Positions 19,475-27,700 of a DNA stretch of 64,000 bases are shown here, piece by piece. The stretch comes from JAKQHY01 sp034429475. GTDB lineage: Bacteria; Chloroflexota; Anaerolineae; B4-G1; SLSP01. Numbering within the stretch: position 1 is the stretch's first letter; each line of letters begins with the position of its first letter. The notes below the pieces were generated by a model. The model saw nothing but the letters and a program-made list of their open reading frames with translations, searched no databases and was not told the origin of the DNA. The stretch spans positions 8,746-72,745 of the forward strand of contig DAOUGD010000294.1 of assembly GCA_034429475.1 (NCBI GenBank). Direction: 5' to 3'. Made by a program: the position numbers and the translations under genes.

Positions 19475-20860
19475 TCAGTCCGTCTTTGCGCGGCGCGCTT
19501 CCAAATCCTGCACCAGTTGCGCGTAACGCTCGCGGGTCAGCGGGTATTTGTACGCCAGCGCGATGCCCACACACAGCAGCACGGCGGGGATCGGGCCGAT
19601 GGTCAGACGGATGCCCCAGAGGGCGGCCGGTGGCTGTTGCGCGGCGTTGGGGATGTAGCCCATCCCATCCAACAGCAGCAGCGCCAGCGGGATGGCGACG
19701 GACGAGGCGATTTTTTCGGAAAGAGTGATCAGACTGTAATACATCCCCTCGTGCCGCTCGCCCGTCTGCCATTCGCCCCATTCCACGGCATCGGGAATCA
19801 AGGCCCAGGGCAGAACGTGCGCCGCACTCACCCCGATCCCGGCCATCACGCACAGGAAGTAGATGATGGGCAGCGGCGTGGCGGCGTTGACCGTGATCAA
19901 CACCATCTGCATGAGCGCCCAAAATGCGATCCCGGCGATGTAGGCCCACGTCTTGCTCTTGCGTCGCGCCAGCCATTCCCAAAACGGCAGCGCGATAATG
20001 GCCGTCACGAAAATCATCCCCATAATGAGGTCGCTCTGCGCCTCGCGCTGCATCACGTATTTGATGAAGTAGAGCAGCACCGCCTGAACGATCCCCACCA
20101 CGATCCAGGTGCAGAGGTAAATCCCCACGCCGAAGTGGAAAGGCCGGTTGCTGCGCACGGCTTGTAAGGACTCGCGCAACGTCGGCTGCGCCTGCTCCAT
20201 AAAGTCGGCGCGCTCGCGGACGCCGAAGAAGGTGAGGAGCAGGGCGCCGGCCGACATTGCGCCGAAGATGACACCCATCGTCAGCACACGCGGCGCGTTG
20301 TCCGGCGTGAACGCTCCCACAATGGCGAGCGGCACGGTGAACACGATGAGGCTGCCGACGATGGAGAAGAACATCCGGTAGGAGGTCAGCGTGGTGCGCT
20401 CGTCGTAGTCCGGCGTCAACTCTGGCGTGAGGGCGAAGTAGGGCATGTAGACGAAGGTGGCTGCTGTGTCATAGAGGATGTAGGCCAGCGCGTAGTAAAT
20501 CGCCAGGGGCAGCGTCCCTTCCCAGGGCGGCCTCCACCAGAGCAGCAGGAAAGCCAGCGCGTAGGGAAGCGCGCCGAACAGCAGGAAGGGGCGGCGGCGT
20601 CCCCAGCGCGTCCGCGTCCGGTCGGAGAGGTGGCCGATGAACGGATCGTTGAGGTAATCCCAACTGCGTCCGAGGAAGATGGCGGCCGCCGCCGCGCCCG
20701 GCGCGAGTCCCACCACGTCGGTGAGGAAGATGGCGAAGTACGCGCCGAGCAGCGTCGAGGTAAAACTGAAGGCCGTGTCGCCCACGCCGTAGAAAATCTT
20801 AGTGCTGCGTGAAAGGCGCGGCGGCGGAGCGGCGTGATCGGCGGATGAGTGTATTGTCAT
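19475..20860 (-). CDS. GPH-family (MFS) glycoside/pentoside/hexuronide:cation symporter
   Basis: A 461-residue transporter with about twelve membrane helices. The N-terminal KIFYGVGDTAFSF and the loop DPFIGHLSDRTRTRWGRRRP are the GPH (melibiose carrier) signatures, with Asp residues in the early helices suited to cation coupling. Start ATG 20860 follows AGGAGG. The sugar is not determined by sequence, but a role in taking up oligosaccharides released by exported hydrolases is plausible. The acetyltransferase-like gene follows in the same operon. Confidence 0.88.
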   Translation of the reverse strand: MTIHSSADHAAPPPRLSRSTKIFYGVGDTAFSFTSTLLGAYFAIFLTDVVGLAPGAAAAAIFLGRSWDYLNDPFIGHLSDRTRTRWGRRRPFLLFGALPYALAFLLLWWRPPWEGTLPLAIYYALAYILYDTAATFVYMPYFALTPELTPDYDERTTLTSYRMFFSIVGSLIVFTVPLAIVGAFTPDNAPRVLTMGVIFGAMSAGALLLTFFGVRERADFMEQAQPTLRESLQAVRSNRPFHFGVGIYLCTWIVVGIVQAVLLYFIKYVMQREAQSDLIMGMIFVTAIIALPFWEWLARRKSKTWAYIAGIAFWALMQMVLITVNAATPLPIIYFLCVMAGIGVSAAHVLPWALIPDAVEWGEWQTGERHEGMYYSLITLSEKIASSVAIPLALLLLDGMGYIPNAAQQPPAALWGIRLTIGPIPAVLLCVGIALAYKYPLTRERYAQLVQDLEARRAKTD

Positions 20861-20926
20861 AGGGCCTCCTGAAGCAGAGTTCCCTATAAGATAGGTGGGT
20901 TTGGGATTTTGTCCAATGGCGTTCTG

Positions 20927-20993
20927 AAACGTAAAACGTGAAACGTGAGGCTTTCATTATCAGATCATCACGTTTCACGTTTTACGCTTCACT
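20927..20993. repeat. Palindromic tandem repeat, ACGTAAAACGTGAAACGT type
   Basis: AACGTAAAACGTGAAACGTG on the left is mirrored by CACGTTTCACGTTTTACG on the right, around TTCATTATCAGATCAT. It lies between the small-protein gene end and the transporter start. Confidence 0.9.
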
Positions 20994-21000
20994 TCTGGTT

Positions 21001-21204
21001 TTATGCTGCGATTTGTGGCGGCGGCGCGGCGGGTGGGGGTGGGGTGGATTTAAGTTTGGTTTTGGCGCGCGCCTCTTTTTCCAATGCGGTGATCCGCTCG
21101 TGCAAGTCTGTCAGCAGCAGAAGGATTTGCCCGATGGCCTGCTCGGTGGTGAGTTTGTCCATGTCCCAGGCCTCGATAATGCCTTTCAACCCGTAAGTGC
21201 CCAT
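21001..21204 (-). CDS. Small coiled-coil protein with Pro-rich tail (67 aa)
   Basis: An unrecognised 67-residue protein. Residues 16-50 form a likely amphipathic coiled coil (LTTEQAIGQILLLLTDLHER, then ITALEKEARAK), followed by a PPPPAAPPPQ tail. The start is well supported by AAAGGAGGT upstream of the ATG. Its promoter carries two dyads described separately, so it is probably a regulated target of the Xre-alphaCTD regulator encoded just upstream on the same strand. Nothing shows a catalytic site; oligomerising adaptor or regulator partner are possible roles. Confidence 0.7.
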   Translation of the reverse strand: MGTYGLKGIIEAWDMDKLTTEQAIGQILLLLTDLHERITALEKEARAKTKLKSTPPPPAAPPPQIAA

Positions 21205-21224
21205 GCGTGACCTCCTTTGGTGGG

Positions 21225-21240
21225 TACACGTTAACGTGTA
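21225..21240. promoter_or_regulatory. Operator-like perfect palindrome TACACGTTAACGTGTA
   Basis: A perfect 16-bp palindrome between the promoter and ribosome site of the small-protein gene. Its ACACG/CGTGT half sites match the dyad at 21286-21299; the centres are 60 bp apart. Confidence 0.75.
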
Positions 21241-21280
21241 GTGAAGGAAAAAACAAACTTCCTGACAAATGGATAGGGAT

Positions 21281-21308
21281 ATTTTACACGGAAACGTGTT
21301 CCTGTCAA
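21281..21308 (-). promoter_or_regulatory. Promoter with embedded operator for the small-protein gene
   Basis: On the minus strand TTGACA (21308-21303), a 16-base spacer and TAAAAT (21286-21281). The spacer is almost filled by the dyad ACACG-4-CGTGT (21286-21299), a natural repression site. Confidence 0.75.
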
Positions 21309-21311
21309 GCG

Positions 21312-21752
21312 TCAGTAAATCAGCCCCAGATCGCGCAATTTCTGTTCCAGGTCTTGCAGCGAACGCTCGCCGAAGTCAGGGATGTCCAGCAACCCTTGCC
21401 GGTTCTCTCGCCAGCGCGCGACCACCTCTCCGATGGTGTGCAGGCCGACCTGTTGCAGGGCCGTTGTCGCGCGCGGTTTGAGCGCCAACCGCGTGATGGG
21501 CTGTTCCGACCAGTTGGCGGGGGACTCCGGCGCGGCCGCGTCCTGGTGGAGAAAACTGACGCGCTCCGCCACCAATGTTAGTAGCGTGATCATCCCGCCG
21601 CGCGGTCGGTAGCGGTCTGTCTCCCACTCACTGACCGTCTGCTGGCGGATGCCCAATTCGGCGGCCAACTCCTGCTGCGAGAGTCCCATGTGGCGGCGTA
21701 AAGCCTGGATGCTGTGGGCGTTCCATTCGTATTTACTGGGTTTAGGGTTCAT
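21312..21752 (-). CDS. Xre-type HTH regulator fused to RNA polymerase alphaCTD-like domain
   Basis: A 146-residue protein. Residues 10-70 form an Xre/Cro helix-turn-helix (LRRHMGLSQQELAAELGIRQ, then VSEWETDRYRP). Residues 88-146 match the C-terminal domain of the RNA polymerase alpha subunit: RLALKPRATTALQQVGLHTI, then IPDFGERSLQDLEQKLRDLG, the two helix-hairpin-helix parts that touch DNA UP elements and activators. The fusion suggests a regulator that either binds DNA with two modules or offers its own alphaCTD-like surface. It ends 107 bases before the small coiled-coil gene, whose promoter holds two like dyads. A promoter TTGCCT-17-TATGAT lies at 21819-21791 on the minus strand. Confidence 0.85.
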   Translation of the reverse strand: MNPKPSKYEWNAHSIQALRRHMGLSQQELAAELGIRQQTVSEWETDRYRPRGGMITLLTLVAERVSFLHQDAAAPESPANWSEQPITRLALKPRATTALQQVGLHTIGEVVARWRENRQGLLDIPDFGERSLQDLEQKLRDLGLIY

Positions 21753-22108
21753 AAGGTTTTTGGTATGGGTCTGGGTAAGGTATGTGGGGGATCATAGCAT
21801 GGATGGGGGAGGTAGGCAATTGGGGTGAGAGATGGTAAGAAGTGGGTTTGATTTAAAAATGATGTATTTTGATGTATTCGATATTTTGCTTGACTATTGG
21901 TATCAATTAAATTAAAATTAGGGATGGGATACACCCTTTTTATGCTGTACTACTTTGTTATGATAGCCTCAGGTGGTTTTCTACAAAGTATTTATTATGT
22001 TTTTTTAGTATAACAAACTATCATGGAATATAGGGATGTGTCCTTCAACGCACATGTCTAAGTGTGCGCGGTCAGCGCATCTTGTCGAGAGCATTGAGGA
22101 GGACCCCT
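21753..22108. other. AT-rich divergent control region of the conflict-like cassette
   Basis: A 356-base gap where base composition turns AT-rich. It holds the leftward promoter of the Xre-alphaCTD gene, the rightward promoter at 21890 and two dyads: TACTTTGT (21951) with ACAAAGTA (21983), and CGCACA (22049) with TGTGCG (22063). No gene is seen. Confidence 0.65.
21890..21918 (+). promoter_or_regulatory. Promoter of the 22-34 kb cassette
   Basis: TTGACT at 21890-21895, a 17-base spacer and TAAAAT at 21913-21918. It would give a leader of about 185 bases containing both dyads. Confidence 0.6.
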
Positions 22109-24706
22109 ATGTCTACTATTACCTGGTTGCATCTTTCAGATTTGCATTTTCGCAGTTCTCAAACCTACGATCGCAATATTGTCCTTAAAACCCTATTGGA
22201 AGATATTGCTCAACGGGTTCGGAATGATAGCCTACAACCTGATTTTATTGTGATCTCCGGTGATATTGCCTTTTCTAGCCGTCCTGAAGAATACAATCTA
22301 GCCACAAAGTTTCTGGATGATCTTCTCAAAACAACGAACCTTCCCAAAGAGCGTTTGTTTCTTGTTCCTGGCAACCATGATGTAGATCGCAATGCTATTT
22401 CTCCATTGACAGCAAAGGTGGCTAGTCTCCTCAACAGCCGTGATGCAGTTCATGACCTTCTTAGTCATAAAGAAGACCGAGGTTCAATGTTTCGGCGATT
22501 TCATCATTATCAGGAGTTTGTTAACAAATACTTTGGCAAAGAATGCCCCTCATTTGATAACACACACTACTTTTATACACAACGAATCCCTATAACCAAT
22601 TTAAATATTGTTGTCTTAGGATTAAATTCGTCGTGGTTAGCTGCCTCGGATGAAGATCGTCATCGTTTGGTTCTTGGGGAGCAACAGGTTCGCGCAGCTC
22701 TTGACGTTGTAGAAACCGCAGATCTTTGCATTGCCATAATGCATCATCCTTTTGATTGGCTTCAGGATTTTGACCGAAACGATGTAGAAGCATTGTTGTG
22801 TGGAAAATGTGATTTTGTGTTACATGGGCATTTACATCAGACCGGTTTGAGTTTTGAACAAACGCCTGATACAAAGACGATGACCATTGCTGCCGGCGCG
22901 TGTTATGAAAGCCGAGAGTATCCTAATGCCTACAACTTTGTACAGCTTGATCTCGGTTCGGGAAGAGGTGTAATCCATTTGCGAATGTACAGTGACCGAC
23001 AGGGTGGTTTTTGGACCAAGGATGTAGTGAATTACCGAAATATTGAAGATGGAATCTATAAATTTGAGCTGCCTAAGTATTTACGCAGTTTTAGTGTATC
23101 ACCAGAAATAGTTCCAACGAAGAATGAAGAAGTCGGTGATAGCAGTATCTCACCGGCCCTCTATGACAGATTATATCGCACGCTTCTCTTATGTGCACCT
23201 GTTGAAAATGATAGAGTCTTCAGAGCACTTTTTTCGGACACTCGTATCAGTTCGTGGCGTTTCGAGATCCCTCATGCCAGTAGTCCAAATGAGCTTGTGC
23301 ATATCACGGTTGATTACTTAAAAGACCGATACTCTTCATCAAGTGAGAATGCCCTGGCTTTGTTGTTGTATGTTATGGCCGACCGAACTGATGTTGGCGA
23401 TGCCTGCAAGCAACAGTTGTACCAACTGGCTAATGAACTACAACAACAGCCACCGCTACATGTTTATGAAGATCCTAATCCTTTCATTTATGGCCGACCG
23501 GTTGTAGGAAAAGAGTTTCTGGATCGAGAAAGTGAATTGAGAACCGTGTTTAACCGACTGCGCAATGGTGAGTCCACGGCGATTGTCGGTGAGCCTCATA
23601 TTGGAAAAACCTCCTTGCTCCTCAGAATCGCTGATGGGGATGTGCAACGTCAGTATTTAGGCGGCAATGCCAACAAGTATATCGTGACTTACATGGATAT
23701 GCACGATATCGGAAATGAATATACCCCTGAAACCTTCTGGAACGAAGTTTTGGAGGTATTACTCGAAGCTCCAGAATGTCGCTCTTGGAACGAACGCATC
23801 GGGCGCATATTACAAAACAACAATAAACGCCGTGCTTTGCGCTCCCTTTTTGCTTTTATGGGGCAGCAAAACCAATGTCTGGTTCTCTTGCTCGATGAAT
23901 TTGAACGGTTGTTAATACACCCGAATTTCCAAGATCCCACTTTCTTTGGACTTCTCCGATCACTGGTTACCACAACGGGGGGCCTAGCTTTTGTTCTTGC
24001 CAGTCGCCTCTCGGTTGCAGCAATGAACGAGCGAGGTGAAAGCATCTTAAAGGCTGGTTCGCCTTTTTTTAATAACATCATTCAATTGCGTTTAAATTCC
24101 TTTGACAAAACGACTGTCAGCATGTTATTCGACCGCGCCAGGTCTGCATTTTCGTATGAGGAGCAAGAGGCTATTCTTCGCTTTGCTGGTTATACTCCAT
24201 TCTTGGTTCAAGCGATGGCGGCCGCCATGTATGAATCCCAGGAGCAAGATCGGTATAATAATGCGGCACAACAATTTTACAGCCGTGTTGCCTTCCATTT
24301 TGAAGATATGTGGGATATCTGGAGTGATGAAGCTCGCACGACCCTCATCCTTCTAGCTATAGCCCACTTTGCGGCTGATACGCTTAAGTACAGCTTACTC
24401 CATAATGAACTTGACCTTAATGCCCTGAGTGTTGAATTGCAAAACCTCGCTGCTGTAGGTCTGGCAGAAAGGGTTAATCAAGAGGCGCAGGCATTATCAT
24501 TCCAAGAAAATTGGTGGCGCATCGGAATAGAATCCCTCGCCTGGTGGCTGCGAGATGCATTGATAACTCAAGCTATATCTGTATCGGGATTTGAAAGGTG
24601 GCTCGAGACAAAACGTTATCAGTGTATTCTTGCGCCGGAACACTGGAATGCACTCATCAGTGTGACTAGAGAAGAAATAAACACAAAAATTGTGGTTGTC
24701 AAATAA
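22109..24706 (+). CDS. Calcineurin-like phosphoesterase fused to EAD-like domain and STAND ATPase
   Basis: An 865-residue cytoplasmic protein; ATG 22109 follows GAGGAGG. Residues 1-270 are a metallophosphoesterase with all metal motifs: Asp11 and His13 (SDLHF), Asp52 (SGDIAF), GNHD at 88-91, a His pair near 211 and HGHLH at 239-243. Residues about 342-447 form a small helical domain (LLLCAPVENDRVFRALFSD, then LLLYVMADRT) resembling effector-associated domains of NTP-dependent conflict systems. Residues from about 465 are a STAND-type P-loop ATPase with Walker A GEPHIGKTS (Lys500) and Walker B LLLDEFE (Asp596), then a winged-helix region. The effector-adaptor-switch layout suggests triggered cleavage of a nucleotide or nucleic acid. 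The substrate is unknown. The gene is AT-rich and 29 bases ahead of the next ATPase gene. Confidence 0.85.
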   Translation: MSTITWLHLSDLHFRSSQTYDRNIVLKTLLEDIAQRVRNDSLQPDFIVISGDIAFSSRPEEYNLATKFLDDLLKTTNLPKERLFLVPGNHDVDRNAISPLTAKVASLLNSRDAVHDLLSHKEDRGSMFRRFHHYQEFVNKYFGKECPSFDNTHYFYTQRIPITNLNIVVLGLNSSWLAASDEDRHRLVLGEQQVRAALDVVETADLCIAIMHHPFDWLQDFDRNDVEALLCGKCDFVLHGHLHQTGLSFEQTPDTKTMTIAAGACYESREYPNAYNFVQLDLGSGRGVIHLRMYSDRQGGFWTKDVVNYRNIEDGIYKFELPKYLRSFSVSPEIVPTKNEEVGDSSISPALYDRLYRTLLLCAPVENDRVFRALFSDTRISSWRFEIPHASSPNELVHITVDYLKDRYSSSSENALALLLYVMADRTDVGDACKQQLYQLANELQQQPPLHVYEDPNPFIYGRPVVGKEFLDRESELRTVFNRLRNGESTAIVGEPHIGKTSLLLRIADGDVQRQYLGGNANKYIVTYMDMHDIGNEYTPETFWNEVLEVLLEAPECRSWNERIGRILQNNNKRRALRSLFAFMGQQNQCLVLLLDEFERLLIHPNFQDPTFFGLLRSLVTTTGGLAFVLASRLSVAAMNERGESILKAGSPFFNNIIQLRLNSFDKTTVSMLFDRARSAFSYEEQEAILRFAGYTPFLVQAMAAAMYESQEQDRYNNAAQQFYSRVAFHFEDMWDIWSDEARTTLILLAIAHFAADTLKYSLLHNELDLNALSVELQNLAAVGLAERVNQEAQALSFQENWWRIGIESLAWWLRDALITQAISVSGFERWLETKRYQCILAPEHWNALISVTREEINTKIVVVK

Positions 24707-24735
24707 ACAAGATGATAATTGCCAATGGAGAAACC

Positions 24736-27700
24736 ATGGTTGAACCTACTAACCCTTATATAGCCGGCAATCCCTTACGCAATGTACAAGGATTTTTCGG
24801 GCGCCAGGATGTTTTGGATTGGGTCGCTCACGAACTGCGCAATCCCTCCACCAACGCGCTGGTTCTCTATGGACAACGGCGTATCGGCAAAACATCTTTG
24901 CTTATGCAATTACAGCGAACGCTTCCGATGGATACGTTTGTACCGGTCTATTTCGACCTGCACGATCAAACGACAAGTCCATTGGGCTCTGTCCTGGCTG
25001 ACTTGGCCGATACAGTCGCATTGCAGATGCAAATGGCTTCTCCTAAATCAACCCTGTTTGATCATCGAGGACATTATTTCCAGCGCACATTTCTTCCCCA
25101 ACTCTACAACACTCTCGGCGATAACCGCCGTCTGGTATTTTTACTTGATGAATTCGACGTTTTGGAGCAAATAGCCAAAACGGAAACCCTGGAAACGGCC
25201 GCAGCCAAAGAACTCTTCCCATTCCTAAGAAAAGTAATGGGCGAGGATCCGCGACCTGCTTTCGTCTTTGTCGTAGGACGGCAGGCTGATGATCTTTCTC
25301 GTGACTTTATGGCGACTTTTAAAACCTCGCTAGTGCGAGAAGTGTGGATTCTGAATCGTGAAGAAGCTGAATCACTCATTCGACAGGCAGAGGTGAATCA
25401 GACATTACATTTCACTGATGGAGCGGTTGCCCGTATTTTAGCTCTTACCAACAGTCACCCGTACTTAACTCAGCTTCTATGTCAACGCCTATGGGAGCGC
25501 GCCTATCGAAAAGGAACAGCTTCTGTACCATTGATAGAGGAACAAACCGTTGATGACACTGTCAACGATGCTTTGCAGACTGGCGACAATGCTCTCATCT
25601 GGATTTGGAATGGCTTGAGTCCTGCAGAGAAGATTTATTCCGCTGCTCTGGCGGAAATTACCAAAACAGAAGGGCAAATTATTACTGAGGATCAAGTTGT
25701 AAAAATCTTAGCAACTTATGCTGCGCGGTTGCGAAGCCGTGAAATAGAGATTGCGCCCAAATATTTAATCCAACGCCGTGTCTTAGAAAAGGTTAACCAA
25801 CGTGAATATCGTTTTGCTGTCGAACTCTTCCGGCGATGGGTGAGTAGTCGTCGCGCATTGGCAGAGGTTAAAGAGGAACTTGATCGTATCGAGCCAGTAG
25901 CAGAACAGCTCTATCAGGTTGGGCGAGAATTCTTTAATCGGCGGCAATGGGAGAAAGCTGTCGGTTACTTTCACGATGCCCTAAATACTTATCCAACGCA
26001 TCTTCGTGCGCAACTTGATCTGGGCGAAGCTCTTCTACAACAACAGCAAATAAGAGAAGCCGTCAAAGCGTTTGAACAGGCGTATGAACTTGATCATGAC
26101 GAGGCGCGTCTACCGTTAGCACGTGCATTGGTTATCTATGCGAAAAGCCAGGACCAGGCTGGACAAGAAGATGAAGCGCTCAAAATATGCGAACAAACAC
26201 TCCAAATCTCGCCCAGCGAAAAGCAGGCTCAGGACCTCCGTGAAGCGATATGGCTCCGAAAGCTGAAGAGGGCCGTGGAACAAAGCCAGCCTGAGATTGC
26301 TTTCAACGCTTACCAACAGCTTTATGCTCACCAGGAGAAGCCCACGCAACAAGCTGTTGATCTACTTCGTCATATTGCAGACAATGCTCCGGGATATGTT
26401 CCAGTAACTTTACGATTGGGGGAAGTTCTGCTGTTAACTGGAAATACGGAGCAGGCCGTTACTGTATTAGAGGGAGCATATAAATTCAATCCAGAGGCTA
26501 CAAAATCATTACTTATCCGCGCGCTGCTTACCTTTGCCAGAACACTCGAGGAACAGGGTAAGGAGGAAGAAGCTTTAGCGACCAGTAAATGGATACTTGA
26601 ACTGTCTCCCGATGAACCTGAAGCGCAAGCCCTCAAAGTTGCCATCTGGATACGCCGTGGCGATGTTGCCCTTGAACTTGAAGAATTCGATATTGCTTTG
26701 GCTGCTTACGAGCGTACTGGGAATACTCAAAAAATTGAAGAGACCAAGAAACGTATACGGCACACACAATATGCGTCCCAGGAAAGAGATGCGGCAGCTT
26801 TTGAGAGATCTGGAGAATGGGAACGGGCCGCCCAGATTTATCGGCAATTGATCGAGCAAACGCAAGATGTGTCCTTACTAGAGCATTGGACAACCGCTTT
26901 AAGGCAGGTTGAAAGGGAGATGGAGCGCCATAGTAGACAGACGACCGCGCAACATCAACGGCAACAGAAGCCCACAGATTGGGTTGAAGGACAGCACATA
27001 GGCGATAAATATGAAATTGTTAGTATGCTTGCCAGAACAGAAAGGAGTGAAGTCTATCTGGCAAATGAGCTACAACCCCCCAGTCAAAAAGTCATTATCA
27101 AACGCCTAGAACCGGGCAAAATGGCTGATACAGATGCAGAACAACGTTTCCAACGCGAAGTTATCTTATTGCGGCAAATTCACCACCCTTCAGTGTTAGC
27201 CCTTTATGATAGCCAAACTGCCGGAAAAGAACGTTATATTGTCACGGAATATGCCAATATTGGAACATTGACTGAATATCTAAGAAGTCATCCTAGCAAC
27301 AAGCTTAAGCCGGCTGAAGCTCTCGACATTGCATTGTTGGTATGCCAGGGACTTCAGGCTATTCATCGCAATAGTATTATTCATCGTGACATCAAACCTG
27401 GCAATATTTTCTTGTTTTCTCAACCTGAGGGCAGTATCCAGGCAAAAATAGCCGATTTTAGTATTTCTTATGCCCCCAGGAACATTAGCAATGAACCCAG
27501 TACTGTCACCAAGAACGGCTGGAATATGGTGACTTCTGCGTATGCCTCACCTGAACAGTTGAGTGGTAGTAAAATTGACGTTAAATCCGATTTGTATTCC
27601 TGGGCCATTGTTTTTTTTGAAATGTTGACAGGCGAATTCCCCACCGACTCCCTCCGCGATCCAATCACCTACGAACCGATCTCAGATGAATTTCCTATTG

